A DNA stretch of 64,000 nucleotides from an uncultured bacterium (GCA_905214235.1 CAJMLF010000001.1:62001-126000); one strand, 5' to 3'; shown: positions 1-7,541, numbered from the stretch's first letter. Notes: generated from the sequence alone by a model not told the origin. Made by a program: numbers and translations.

Positions 1-157
1 GTTGAGCCTTAGCGTTGTCACGTTGTTCCTTCAATTCAGTAAACTTGTCCTTAGTAAAGTTATCATCAAGAACAGCGGCGTTTAACTTGTTATCTAAGTC
101 TGACACCTGTTGACCCTTTGCAATCCAGGCGTCATTTAAATCATTAATCGTTGGCAT
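1..157 (-). CDS. Phage major capsid protein, HK97 type (N-terminal 52 codons only)
   Basis: The gene starts with ATG at 157 and runs off the left edge of the window. The visible residues begin MPTINDLNDAWIAKGQQVSD and continue as a charged, helical segment rich in D, K, E and Q, which fits the scaffold-like delta domain at the N terminus of HK97-fold capsid proteins. An AAAGGA ribosome binding site lies 8 nt upstream; the upstream ATG codons at 163 and 166 overlap that site and are less likely. The first codons overlap the end of the Clp-type protease gene by 14 nt, so the two are probably translationally coupled. The order portal, protease, capsid is standard for HK97-like siphophages. Most of the protein is out of view, so the assignment rests on position and the N-terminal segment. 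Confidence 0.8.
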   Translation of the reverse strand, partial: MPTINDLNDAWIAKGQQVSDLDNKLNAAVLDDNFTKDKFTELKEQRDNAKAQ

Positions 158-899
158 TGTCATCATCCTTTCTGCCAAATAAAATTGCCAGCTTCTGATC
201 TTTTAGACTAGAAGTTGGCTTGCTTTCATTATTATTAGGCGTTTCCACCTTATTTTTTGGCTTAGCACTCCGTACCTTAGCCATAAGTGTCTTGATTTTT
301 GAAATGGCATTATTACCAATGATTGGCGTGTTAATCGCATTAACTACCTGTGGCACTTGGCTATTTTCCTCAGCGCCGGTTGAGATGCTGTCAGCGAACC
401 CTTTATCAACCGCATCTTGGGCTGTCATAAAGGTGGTATTAGCCATCATTTGTAAAATATCTGCACGATCCATGCCGGTCTTGGCTGCATAGGCATTTAC
501 GATCGACTGATCTGTAACATCTAACATTTTTGAGTCGTGCGCAAAGTCATCAGCATTCCCCATAGAAATAGTCGATGCCTTATGGATCATCATTTGAGCA
601 GTTGGTGACATGTTAACCACGTCTCCAGCCATTGCAATCACAGAAGCAGCGGAAGCGGCTAATCCCTGCACGTTGACCGTTACCTTACCGGAGTAAGCCT
701 TCAGCATCGTGTAAATTTCGCTAGCGGCAAACACGCTACCGCCACCAGAGTTGATGTTTACTTGTACTTGACCATCAGTATCGTTATTTAATGCATCCTC
801 TACTTGGCGAGGGCTAACATTGTCATAGCCCAGCCAACTATAGATTTCTGCATCGTCATTACTAACAACAGCACCTTTGACGTTAATTTTCGTCATCAT
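144..899 (-). CDS. Phage head maturation protease, Clp (S14) family
   Basis: This 251-residue protein resembles ClpP-type prohead proteases that cut the capsid scaffold during phage head assembly. The catalytic serine is probably in GLAASAASVIAMAG and the histidine in MMIHKAS, as in the ClpP fold; the substrate-groove motif NSGGGSVFA precedes them. The start is the ATG at 899, preceded by GGAAGGAGGTGAGA; the open frame extends upstream but has no better start. It overlaps the portal gene by 17 nt and the capsid gene by 14 nt, so the three morphogenesis genes form one tightly packed operon. The C-terminal tail of about 70 residues is polar and variable, as is usual in this family. Confidence 0.92.
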   Translation of the reverse strand: MMTKINVKGAVVSNDDAEIYSWLGYDNVSPRQVEDALNNDTDGQVQVNINSGGGSVFAASEIYTMLKAYSGKVTVNVQGLAASAASVIAMAGDVVNMSPTAQMMIHKASTISMGNADDFAHDSKMLDVTDQSIVNAYAAKTGMDRADILQMMANTTFMTAQDAVDKGFADSISTGAEENSQVPQVVNAINTPIIGNNAISKIKTLMAKVRSAKPKNKVETPNNNESKPTSSLKDQKLAILFGRKDDDNAND

Positions 900-2070
900 T
901 CTCACCTCCTTCCGATGATTGCTTATTGCTAGACACCATCTGTACAGGTTGAACCTGTACCTTTGGTTCTTCCTTCTCCGGCATGTCGTCAGGCAAGTAA
1001 TTAGCTTGTTGGAGAAGCCAGGCTGCTTGGTTTGCACCAAGCGTGCCGTTCTTCTGCAAGTTGGAAACGGTTGAAGCGTACTCATCGCCTAACGGGTCAA
1101 TTGCCGACCGCAAGTCTAATGTGATGTCAGCGTTTAGCTTGTTATTAAGTTCTCCCGTGACTGCCTTAGCAAACCGCGACAGTGACTTGACGTAAGCATT
1201 ACCCATCATCTGAATTGACGATTGTTGATCACCTTGCCCGTTGATAATGCTGTCTGAGACACCGTAAACCTTAGCAATCTGTGCACCAGTCCAATTAACC
1301 TGGTTGAGTAATTGAGCTACATTACTCTTCACTTCTAGCGGCGTGTATTCTTCCAGGTCATCAAGTACGATTGGACCGTTTTGGGAATCAGACATCTGCT
1401 TCATAAATTTGCGCGAACGAGAAGCCTTCATCTTGTCGTTAACCAGTCCTCCATGCTTAATCGTTAAAACACCCGGTGCAATGACAGAACGCCCCAGAGC
1501 ACTTAACGTGAGTTTGTTTGACTGGTCCTTTATTTGAAGTTCATTAGCCAATGCGTAAAGTGGGCTCATACCTGTTTTCCCACCGTTTTGACTAAGCAAA
1601 CGGATATGAATCATGTCCGCCTGAGGAATTGCTTGCATAACACCAATCTCAGGCTCGTCAAAAGTGACGTTGTAAATCAGACCAGAACCGTCCTCTAACA
1701 AAAAAGGAGTAACTTGCGAAGGCCGCAGATACTCCCATGTCATGTCTGTTCCGTTTTGATTACGCCACCGGTAAGCAAACGCCTCGCCACCGAGTAGCAA
1801 CTGTGCAAACATCGATTGCCAAAAAGCATGTGCATTACTTGTCTGTGTAGGATTATTAAGAATTCCTTGGGCGCGCGGTGCGTCTGCCTTTAGCTTTCCA
1901 TTTGCTAAATCTGCACTAAGCTGAAAAATAATCGAGTAAATATCCGAATTCTTTAACGCCGTTCGAGCGTCGATATACTTATCGTTATCGTCCGGGTTGA
2001 GAAAGTGCAGAATGTCAGTATCATCCGCAATTGTTAGCCCCGGACTAACTTTCTGATTAAATAGCGGCAA
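883..2070 (-). CDS. Phage portal protein, HK97 family
   Basis: This 395-residue protein is the dodecameric portal through which DNA enters and leaves the phage head. The sequence shows the typical family signatures IHIRLLSQNGGKTGMSPLYA in the first half and a Q-rich region around NQVNWTGAQIAKVYGVSDS in the second half, and its length is normal for the HK97/phiSLT type. The start is a TTG at 2070, 9 nt after an AGGAGG box; no in-frame ATG is better placed. The C terminus overlaps the protease gene. It sits between a DUF1056-like membrane protein and the protease, the usual order terminase, portal, protease, capsid. Confidence 0.93.
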   Translation of the reverse strand: MPLFNQKVSPGLTIADDTDILHFLNPDDNDKYIDARTALKNSDIYSIIFQLSADLANGKLKADAPRAQGILNNPTQTSNAHAFWQSMFAQLLLGGEAFAYRWRNQNGTDMTWEYLRPSQVTPFLLEDGSGLIYNVTFDEPEIGVMQAIPQADMIHIRLLSQNGGKTGMSPLYALANELQIKDQSNKLTLSALGRSVIAPGVLTIKHGGLVNDKMKASRSRKFMKQMSDSQNGPIVLDDLEEYTPLEVKSNVAQLLNQVNWTGAQIAKVYGVSDSIINGQGDQQSSIQMMGNAYVKSLSRFAKAVTGELNNKLNADITLDLRSAIDPLGDEYASTVSNLQKNGTLGANQAAWLLQQANYLPDDMPEKEEPKVQVQPVQMVSSNKQSSEGGENDDEN

Positions 2071-2086
2071 TTACATTCACCTCCTT

Positions 2087-2278
2087 TCATTGAAGGGTGG
2101 ACGCAATCCGTTCTGTTAGAAAACCAAGTACGACAAGGCTAACAGCAACGCTAAAAATACCAGCTGTGAAGCTAAGAAGAAAAAAGCCCCACACTGCAAA
2201 GAGAATCGCAGCTAGGAAGCAGATAACGTCAAAGTATTTCCATATGAATTTAAAAATGTTAGTTATCAAGTAAACCAC
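2087..2278 (-). CDS. Small phage membrane protein, DUF1056-like
   Basis: A small protein of about 60 residues with a positively charged N terminus (FKFIWKYF) and two adjacent hydrophobic segments (VICFLAAILFAVWGFF and AGIFSVAVSLVVLGFL), so probably two membrane passes. Size, topology and position between the large terminase and the portal match the DUF1056 family of siphophages; its function is not known. The open frame begins at a TTG at 2293; GTG at 2278 or TTG at 2269 are better placed behind the GTGAGGA sequence inside the terminase gene, so the start is uncertain by up to eight codons. It overlaps the terminase gene end by about 20 nt. Confidence 0.7.
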   Translation of the reverse strand: MVYLITNIFKFIWKYFDVICFLAAILFAVWGFFLLSFTAGIFSVAVSLVVLGFLTERIASTLQ

Positions 2279-4130
2279 TATCCTCACTTTCAAACCATTT
2301 CTTAACCTGTTCGGCCGTCATGCGGTCAACCTGTTGGCTCTTATCGTTAGCAATCCCAAAGTCTTCAAAGTGATACATACCTTGATAGAGTGCATCAATG
2401 ATTGCATCGACCACATAAATCTTTAGAGTTGCTTTTGCCTTATCAACTTGGATACCAATCTTATCCTCGTAGATTTCGGCGTTAATCAGAGCCTTTTCCA
2501 TGATTTTGTCGTCTAGACGGCTACAATTACCCTCCACAAAAATCTTTTGCAGGAACTTCGTTGGGTCTTTTAGTTCTGAGGTACGTTGCCGAATTGCTTC
2601 CAAAGGAAAATCGGTATTAATATCCATTTGTTTAATGGCATTCGTAGCGCCCCAAGCATCATAACCAAAGAAAATAACGTGTAAGTTATTCCTCTCAACG
2701 TAACTCAGTAGCCAGTTATATACCTGGTCGTCATTGATTAAGCCTTGCGGATGACTGGTAATCGTGCAGAAACCTTTTTTAGCTAACTGCCGGTAGTCAA
2801 TCCCATCTTGTTTTTCCTTGGCCTGGATTGAACCAGCCTTTTCCCACGGGATAAAGCTATGCTGCTCAATGTGCCATTTCTGTCGACCATCACCGTCCTG
2901 ATAAGGATAAACGAAGGCAATCGCCGTGTTATCACTAAACATCGAGTAGTCAAAGCCAATATAAACGTCCCGGCCCCGAATATCGAAACTAGGCACAATA
3001 GCCCGTTCAATATCAGACAACTTTAGATAGCTATTAGTAGCTTCCTGTAGCCAGAGGTTGAGGTTCTTATTTTGAAAATCGTCAACCGTACCAGCTAACA
3101 TATCGGAGTCACGTTTATCGCGGAGCCCATCTAAGAGTACGTCACGCTGGCTAGGCAATCCTAACAGTGGGTTCGACTTAATCCACGTATCCTCCTTAAA
3201 AGTCTCGTCTAGGCTGTCCTGGGCCCATATAAGGCCAAGTGTACGATCAGCTTCCCGACTGTAGTCTTGTTCCATAGCTTGCTGAATTGTCTTCTGTTCA
3301 TCGTGAAACGGGACAGAAGGGTCAGGATAAGACGTTGAGATCTCAATGTACTGATGGTTAGGTACCTTAACCTGCCCGGAAACAATCTTCTTTGTTCCCT
3401 CACGGGTCTTAATATTGCCGACCTCATCAAAAACCGCCGTCGTAAAGTGATAAGAGTCATACTTACCAGCATTGAACGACAGCGGTCGAAGATTGTTATT
3501 AAATTTTCGCATTGAGATACCGGTATGCTCGTGGATAACCAAGTCATCCTCTTCGGCTAGTTTCTTAAACACAGGTTGCTGGTCAATGATGCTCTTAAGC
3601 ATGTTGGCAATGTAGCCATATAGCTTACCAGTTTGGTCATAGTTTTCGGCGGTAACCAGGAAGTCTTGGTTAGATAGCCCCATCGATTCAATCAGAAACG
3701 AATAGGCCATATAAATAGCCATTAGGTAAGACTTGCCTTGACCACGGGCAACTGACAAGACCACACGAGTAAACCGTTTGGTTCCTAAGCTGTCACGCCA
3801 GCCAAACAGCATAGCAAAAATAAACTTTTGCCAGGCCATCAACTTAGTTGGTTCGTTAGTATCCACATTCGGAGCGATAGCAGCAAACTTAAGAATCTTA
3901 TCAACCTCATTGATATCGTAATAGAAGCCAAAATTATCATCATTAACGCGTTGCAAGTCCCGAACGTGCCGAAAACAAGCTAGCTTCATTAGATAACCAG
4001 TGGTCACCTTCTCATCTAGCACGTCAAAGGCATATTTAGTGGCCGGGTCAGTATATTCTTTTCGAATGTCGTCAAAGTCGATGTTATGGTATGCACCTAG
4101 CACGTCATGACTTTGGGTTAAATCAATCAT
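2259..4130 (-). CDS. terL: Phage terminase large subunit
   Basis: This 623-residue protein is the packaging motor ATPase and nuclease. A Walker A-type motif ARGQGKS lies near residues 128-134 and a Walker B motif TTAVFDEVG near 230-238. The C-terminal RNase H-like nuclease domain begins near the strand VYIGFDYSMFSDNTA, with the acidic residues expected for metal binding. The start ATG at 4130 overlaps the stop of the small subunit by 4 nt, typical coupling of the two packaging genes. Family resemblance is to the terminase_1 / phiSLT-like group, which is associated with cos packaging and P27-type small subunits; both partners are present here. Confidence 0.96.
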   Translation of the reverse strand: MIDLTQSHDVLGAYHNIDFDDIRKEYTDPATKYAFDVLDEKVTTGYLMKLACFRHVRDLQRVNDDNFGFYYDINEVDKILKFAAIAPNVDTNEPTKLMAWQKFIFAMLFGWRDSLGTKRFTRVVLSVARGQGKSYLMAIYMAYSFLIESMGLSNQDFLVTAENYDQTGKLYGYIANMLKSIIDQQPVFKKLAEEDDLVIHEHTGISMRKFNNNLRPLSFNAGKYDSYHFTTAVFDEVGNIKTREGTKKIVSGQVKVPNHQYIEISTSYPDPSVPFHDEQKTIQQAMEQDYSREADRTLGLIWAQDSLDETFKEDTWIKSNPLLGLPSQRDVLLDGLRDKRDSDMLAGTVDDFQNKNLNLWLQEATNSYLKLSDIERAIVPSFDIRGRDVYIGFDYSMFSDNTAIAFVYPYQDGDGRQKWHIEQHSFIPWEKAGSIQAKEKQDGIDYRQLAKKGFCTITSHPQGLINDDQVYNWLLSYVERNNLHVIFFGYDAWGATNAIKQMDINTDFPLEAIRQRTSELKDPTKFLQKIFVEGNCSRLDDKIMEKALINAEIYEDKIGIQVDKAKATLKIYVVDAIIDALYQGMYHFEDFGIANDKSQQVDRMTAEQVKKWFESEDSGLLDN

Positions 4131-4582
4131 ACAAGTCCAGCCTCCTTAAGTTGTTGTGCCATTGACTTCTCTTTCTTACGACTGGCAATCCGCATTAGTT
4201 CCTGCCGACTCTTAGGCGATAGCCCTAGCTGAATGCCAACTGAGTTGAGCTGATTCAGAGCGTCCTTCATGGTAGCCACCGCCGGGTTCTTCCTAAAGCC
4301 TGCAAAGTCCTTACCAACGATTTTTCCAGTTGAATCTTGTAATGAAGTAAAGATCTTAGCTTGAATTCCGTTATCCTGGATATCCTGGTAAGCATTCCGG
4401 TAGATTTCATAGTTGGCACAGTATTGTTCGACCAAACCAACGTCGATTCGTTCAACCCGTCCAGTCGATTCTAAAAAGGGCACGATTTTGCGCCAACAGG
4501 CACTAGCTAGAGTGCCTAAATAATGCGGCGGTGTAGCCGGTAAATGCCCGTTATTCTGCTGATAATAAGCCTTTTTAACCAC
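4127..4582 (-). CDS. terS: Phage terminase small subunit, P27 family
   Basis: A 151-residue DNA-recognition subunit of the packaging terminase. The sequence GTLASACWRKIVPFLESTGR followed by the helix EQYCANYEIYRNAYQDI and the C-terminal LGLSPKSRQELMRIAS element are typical of P27-like small terminases. The start ATG at 4582 has AAAGGAGGGC upstream. It lies directly downstream of a C/G-rich, palindrome-containing gap (4583-4708) that is the candidate cos site and directly upstream of the large subunit, with which it overlaps by 4 nt. Confidence 0.92.
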   Translation of the reverse strand: MVKKAYYQQNNGHLPATPPHYLGTLASACWRKIVPFLESTGRVERIDVGLVEQYCANYEIYRNAYQDIQDNGIQAKIFTSLQDSTGKIVGKDFAGFRKNPAVATMKDALNQLNSVGIQLGLSPKSRQELMRIASRKKEKSMAQQLKEAGLV

Positions 4583-4708
4583 TTAATGCCCTCCTTTCAG
4601 TCTTGGTTAGCCCCCCTGGGGTAAAATTTTGAAAAATGTCGCTTGCGTGCAAGACGGTTGCATTGTGTGCCGCTCTTCTCTGGTCTATACCACCCGGGGG
4701 GATAAAAA
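4583..4708. other. Candidate cos site region between HNH nuclease and terS
   Basis: This 126-bp gap has no convincing gene. It holds two G/C runs in roughly mirror arrangement, CCCCCCTGGGG at about 4611 and CCCGGGGGG at about 4693, and a short inverted repeat CTTGC-GT-GCAAG at 4642-4653. In cos-type siphophages with an HNH endonuclease next to a P27/terminase_1 packaging pair, cohesive-end cleavage occurs just upstream of terS. The exact nick positions cannot be read from this sequence, so this is a location, not a defined cut site. Confidence 0.45.
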
Positions 4709-5245
4709 TTATTTTCGTCGCATCAAAATAGATATCCGGTGGATGTCGTGGATCTCCGGGACATCCTTTTTGGTATTGTTTTGACCGGTTCCATAGTAGG
4801 ATTGCTCCCACTGTGTCTTGAGCCTGTGACATTCTCGACAGATTGTTGCAAGGTTGTCCTTGCTTGCCATTATCGAGTTGTCATATGCAATCGGCACAAT
4901 GTGATCAACTGTTTTGCTGTTTGGTGTTAGCTTGCCATATGCTTTGCAGTATTGACATAGGTAATGGTCACGGTCTAACACCGATTGCCTTAAGTCGACC
5001 CATTGTTTACTACGATAGAACTTATACTGTTCACTACGTTCTTCATTACGATTACGAGTCACAGTATTGTAGTGCTTAGCATATCTCTTATCATGGTGCT
5101 GGTATTGTTCGGCGTGCTTACGTGCCCAACGCTGCCTATTAGCTAGGTACTCAGCCTCATGTTCGAAGTGCTTAGTGCAATAGTGATTAGGGAATGCAAC
5201 CATCGCATGGCAACCAGGCTGCCTGCACCGTCTATACTTAGACAT
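4709..5245 (-). CDS. HNH endonuclease (packaging-associated)
   Basis: This 178-residue protein has a C-terminal HNH domain: CQYCKAYGKLTP with paired cysteines, then the DHIVPIA motif, then KDNLATICRECHRLKTQ with the second CxxC and the final histidine. The N terminus carries another C/H cluster (CRQPGCHAM, HYCTKH), perhaps a zinc-binding knuckle, followed by a basic coiled region. HNH proteins at this position, upstream of terS, are required together with the terminase for cos cleavage in several Gram-positive phages (established for staphylococcal cos phages). ATG at 5245 follows GGATTACTGATATGTCT, with the ribosome binding sequence GGAGG in the preceding small gene. Confidence 0.93.
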   Translation of the reverse strand: MSKYRRCRQPGCHAMVAFPNHYCTKHFEHEAEYLANRQRWARKHAEQYQHHDKRYAKHYNTVTRNRNEERSEQYKFYRSKQWVDLRQSVLDRDHYLCQYCKAYGKLTPNSKTVDHIVPIAYDNSIMASKDNLATICRECHRLKTQWEQSYYGTGQNNTKKDVPEIHDIHRISILMRRK

Positions 5246-5246
5246 A

Positions 5247-5414
5247 TCAGTAATCCTCCATCATTGCTACCACAAACGCTACGATAAAGAACAGCAGCCA
5301 GATACCTAAGTAGATTAATGCTGGTAAGAATACCAACCACCAACTCCAACTAATTAATTCAACCAGCTTAGCGGCTACGAATAGTGCCGTTAGTATGATT
5401 GCTAACCATTGCAT
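5247..5414 (-). CDS. Small phage membrane protein
   Basis: A 55-residue hydrophobic protein beginning MQWLAIILTALFVAAK. Two hydrophobic stretches separated by LVELISWSWW suggest two membrane segments, ending in an acidic tail MMEDY. The ATG at 5414 is 8 nt behind a GGAGG box; an earlier in-frame ATG at 5429 lies inside that box and is unlikely. The stop codon is 1 nt from the HNH start. I do not recognise a named family; similar tiny membrane proteins are scattered along this prophage strand. Confidence 0.65.
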   Translation of the reverse strand: MQWLAIILTALFVAAKLVELISWSWWLVFLPALIYLGIWLLFFIVAFVVAMMEDY

Positions 5415-5470
5415 ATGTATTACCTCCATAAAAAAAAGACGGTAGCTAATACTATCGCCTTAAAAATATG

Positions 5471-5520
5471 TGCTAAATATATATTAGCATATTGACATAC
5501 GTATTAAATACGTGTATTAT
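5471..5520 (+). promoter_or_regulatory. hicAB promoter with overlapping inverted-repeat operator
   Basis: A near-consensus promoter reads TTGACA (5492-5497), a 17-nt spacer and TATTAT (5515-5520). The spacer contains a perfect 7-bp inverted repeat ACGTATT-A-AATACGT (5499-5513), and a second inverted repeat TGCTAA-N7-TTAGCA (5471-5489) lies just upstream of the -35. HicB antitoxins with a ribbon-helix-helix tail repress their own operon, so these palindromes are the likely operators. The promoter and palindromes are seen; binding is inferred. Confidence 0.75.
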
Positions 5521-5547
5521 AATAAGTGTTGAAGGGAAGTGAACTAT

Positions 5548-5724
5548 TTGGTACAACGTCGCAAGGTTGTAAAGAAGTTCAAAGACAATGGCTGGTATTT
5601 CGTAAGACACGGTGGCAACCATGATATTTGGTCAAACGGTAAAATTAAAACCCAACTACCACGTCACCCGAAGTTCAGCGATAAGCTCTATAACGCTTTG
5701 ATAAGAAAATTCAACCTGAAATAG
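5548..5724 (+). CDS. hicA: HicA-family mRNA interferase toxin
   Basis: A 58-residue basic protein of the HicA double-stranded-RNA-binding-like fold. The conserved glycine-rich turn and catalytic histidine appear in FVRHGGNHDIWSNG, followed by the basic strand and LPRHPKFSDKLYNALIRKF, all typical of HicA toxins that cleave mRNA in a ribosome-independent manner. The best start is the TTG at 5548, 10 nt after AAGGGA; a GTG at 5539 in the same frame lies too close to that box. It is followed after 59 nt by hicB. The pair is transcribed on the plus strand, against the surrounding phage genes, from its own promoter and has its own terminator, so it is a self-contained accessory cassette. Confidence 0.85.
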   Translation: MVQRRKVVKKFKDNGWYFVRHGGNHDIWSNGKIKTQLPRHPKFSDKLYNALIRKFNLK

Positions 5725-5783
5725 CAAAGGCAAGGCTCCTAATCGAGCCAAACTTTTGTGTACCAAATTTAAGGAGGATCACT

Positions 5784-6167
5784 ATGGACGAGATTAAAGT
5801 ATTTCCAATTATCATTACTAAAGACGATGACAGCGACTACCCTTACTTTGTCGAAATTCCAGATATTGATGGAATAACTGAAGGCAAGTCAATTGCAGAT
5901 GCAATGGAAATGGCAAAAGACTACATCGGTACTTACTCCCTCGAAGATAAGTTACCTGAGTCAAATACCAAATTGCCTCAAGCTAAGGATGATGCAACCG
6001 TTACCCTTGTCACCGTTAACGTTTCAGAATATAAACGCAAGCATGATAACAAGGTAATCAAAAAAACCATTACTATTCCTAATTACTTGAACGAATTAGG
6101 TAAGGAAAATGGCATTAACTTCAGTGAAGTAATGACAACTGCATTGAAAGAAAAACTTAGTGTTTAA
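5784..6167 (+). CDS. hicB: HicB-family antitoxin
   Basis: This 127-residue protein has the HicB arrangement: an N-terminal partial RNase H-like fold (YPYFVEIPDIDGITEGKSIADA, then MAKDYIGTYSLE) which covers the toxin, and a C-terminal DNA-binding element ITIPNYLNELGKENG followed by NFSEVMTTALKEKL, consistent with a ribbon-helix-helix. It is expected to neutralise HicA and repress the operon. ATG at 5784 follows a strong AAGGAGGATCACT. An intrinsic terminator begins 18 nt after the stop codon. Confidence 0.88.
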   Translation: MDEIKVFPIIITKDDDSDYPYFVEIPDIDGITEGKSIADAMEMAKDYIGTYSLEDKLPESNTKLPQAKDDATVTLVTVNVSEYKRKHDNKVIKKTITIPNYLNELGKENGINFSEVMTTALKEKLSV

Positions 6168-6303
6168 TATTTTTACCCACTTTAAAAGCCGGCAAGCGTT
6201 GACCTGTCGGCTTTTTCTTTTGTCTCATATGCCTCTCGGCACGGCATAGCATTAGATACTCTTGCCAGCTTGATACCAGGCCAAAGCGTTTAGTGTTTTT
6301 CAT
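6157..6303 (-). CDS. Hypothetical 48-residue phage protein
   Basis: A short frame starting at ATG 6303, overlapping the stop of the preceding tiny membrane protein gene (TGATG arrangement). The product begins MKNTKRFGLVSSWQEYLML and is strongly basic (many K and R). Its 3' end runs across the hicB terminator and overlaps hicB by 11 nt on the other strand. It has no ribosome binding site of its own beyond possible coupling to the upstream frame. I do not recognise a family, and it could be chance. Confidence 0.35.
   Translation of the reverse strand: MKNTKRFGLVSSWQEYLMLCRAERHMRQKKKPTGQRLPAFKVGKNIKH
6185..6220 (+). terminator. Intrinsic terminator of hicAB
   Basis: AAAGCCGGCA at 6185-6194 pairs with TGTCGGCTTT at 6205-6214 around a 10-nt loop, followed by TTCTTTT on the plus strand. 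It lies 18 nt after the hicB stop. Confidence 0.85.
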
Positions 6304-6380
6304 CAGCGTTCACTCCACGTTTTGTAGATGAAGTAGCAAATGGCCGCTAAGAAGATGAATAAGATTACCTTTCCAATCAT
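6303..6380 (-). CDS. Membrane micro-protein (25 residues)
   Basis: A 25-codon frame from ATG 6380, 8 nt behind GGAGGAATACAT. The product is a single hydrophobic helix with one charged flank on each side (MIGKVILFIFLAAICYFIYK then TWSER). It overlaps the next frame by TGATG. It fits the pattern of tiny membrane proteins seen repeatedly in this prophage; function unknown. Confidence 0.5.
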   Translation of the reverse strand: MIGKVILFIFLAAICYFIYKTWSER

Positions 6381-6395
6381 ATGTATTCCTCCAAT

Positions 6396-6420
6396 AAAAA
6401 AAGCCAGCGCTAGGCTGACT
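6396..6420 (-). terminator. Terminator-like hairpin, copy 1 of a duplicated sequence
   Basis: On the minus strand AGCC and GGCT flank a 7-nt loop and are followed by a run of T. The 24-nt sequence is identical to that at 6681-6704. It overlaps the last codons of the gene at 6410-6661. Confidence 0.5.
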
Positions 6421-6661
6421 CATAATATTTTCTTAGCACGTTAAAGACTTCATGCCATCTGTCATAATCTCTTCGTCCTGCTAATTGCATCCATTCTACC
6501 GGAGGCAATGGTGGCAAGTAGTTTACGTTATATGTATCGCTCGCAAGGTCTACAAATAAAGGCTTAAACTTTAGCATTCTAATTGTTAGAAATGAATCTT
6601 TACAAGTTGCTATAACACAATCGATTTGATTTAGTTTGAATAATAGTGTTTTTATGTCCAT
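6410..6661 (-). CDS. Hypothetical phage protein
   Basis: An 83-residue protein of unknown function. It begins MDIKTLLFKLNQIDCVIATC, contains a proline-rich stretch LPPLPPVEWM, and ends in an amphipathic helix DRWHEVFNVLRKYYESA. ATG at 6661 lies 7 nt after a weak GGGGAGGC box. It is flanked on both sides by copies of the same 24-nt terminator-like sequence, so it may be its own transcription unit or a recent accessory insertion. Base composition is AT-richer than the morphogenesis genes. Confidence 0.6.
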   Translation of the reverse strand: MDIKTLLFKLNQIDCVIATCKDSFLTIRMLKFKPLFVDLASDTYNVNYLPPLPPVEWMQLAGRRDYDRWHEVFNVLRKYYESA

Positions 6662-6680
6662 TTATATTGCCTCCCCAAAC

Positions 6681-6704
6681 AAAAAAGCCAGCGCTAGGCT
6701 GACT
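6681..6704 (-). terminator. Terminator-like hairpin, copy 2 of a duplicated sequence
   Basis: Identical in 24 positions to 6396-6420. It lies 16 nt after the stop of the 272-residue accessory gene and before the start of the next gene, with the T run on the minus strand. Confidence 0.5.
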
Positions 6705-6719
6705 TCAATTAATGATTAT

Positions 6720-7541
6720 CTACTTTCTCGTTATTGCTTCTCTAACAATCCTACCTAAATCAGTTAACTGTTCAACTGTAATTTTCCTTGATGGATTGGA
6801 CATCATAGTACCATATACTAATTTAGCTAATCCATTTGTATCTAAATCAATAATGGCCATTTGCATATCATCAACTGGTATTGAACTAAATTGCTTAGCT
6901 TCTACAAAAGATTTAGCAATTGGCCGACTATTGTCCCCTTGAACATAGCCGTTATTTATTTCTAAAACCTTTACTCCTTTTACCAAAGGCCATTCATCAG
7001 CCCTTCTTAAAAGAATTAACGCCTGAGGGGAACACTTATCAATCAAGTTTAGAATTGTTTTGTTTCTTGAAAATGCCTTTTCTAAGTTATCTTCCTTTGC
7101 AAGATTACTTAAATAATCGGACAGTATATCAAGCATATCGCCGTCTACTGGAGCTTCTGAAAGCAAGTTAACTATTTTCAAATATAACGTCAGTCCATAT
7201 GGATTAGTAATCAAATCAACAAGGCTGTTCAACATTTTTTCATGGTTATCTGACTTTTGCAAACATTCACCAATTAAACGCATTTTTTTAGCATCATCTA
7301 GCTTATCTCTTAATTGCTCACCTGTATTTACAAAGTCATATACTAGATCGAACCATTTACCATTCAATACATCCGAAACTAAAGATTTACCTTTATTTTT
7401 AGCTGTTACTGCCACGGCTTTTTTGACATCCTCCTTTCCTATCTTTTTAGAATTAATTCTCTGCTTTAATGTCTTATTTTCAGCAATTAGCATATACTCA
7501 GGATGCTCCATTATTGCTTTAAGTTCTTCTTTTTTGTCCAT
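6720..7541 (-). CDS. Hypothetical accessory protein, possibly Abi-alpha/DUF4393-like
   Basis: A 272-residue, mostly helical soluble protein with no signal peptide. It starts MDKKEELKAIMEHPEYMLIA at ATG 7541, behind a weak GGGTGAT; the frame is open further upstream through the terminator of the preceding RNA, which cannot be coding. The middle contains helices KMLNSLVDLITNPYGLTLYL and NKTILNLIDKCSPQALILLR, and the pattern of a C-terminal SPxxAxxLxR helix followed by a short beta section loosely recalls the DUF4393/Abi-alpha family linked to phage exclusion. This is a weak impression, not an identification. It is AT-rich and sits in an accessory slot between the late regulator and the packaging genes. 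Confidence 0.7.
   Translation of the reverse strand: MDKKEELKAIMEHPEYMLIAENKTLKQRINSKKIGKEDVKKAVAVTAKNKGKSLVSDVLNGKWFDLVYDFVNTGEQLRDKLDDAKKMRLIGECLQKSDNHEKMLNSLVDLITNPYGLTLYLKIVNLLSEAPVDGDMLDILSDYLSNLAKEDNLEKAFSRNKTILNLIDKCSPQALILLRRADEWPLVKGVKVLEINNGYVQGDNSRPIAKSFVEAKQFSSIPVDDMQMAIIDLDTNGLAKLVYGTMMSNPSRKITVEQLTDLGRIVREAITRK

Noticed and set aside
4575..4832. Minus-strand frame of 85 codons between HNH and terS
   Set aside because: It runs through the C/G-rich cos candidate and out of frame through the HNH 3' end; no start signal or family.
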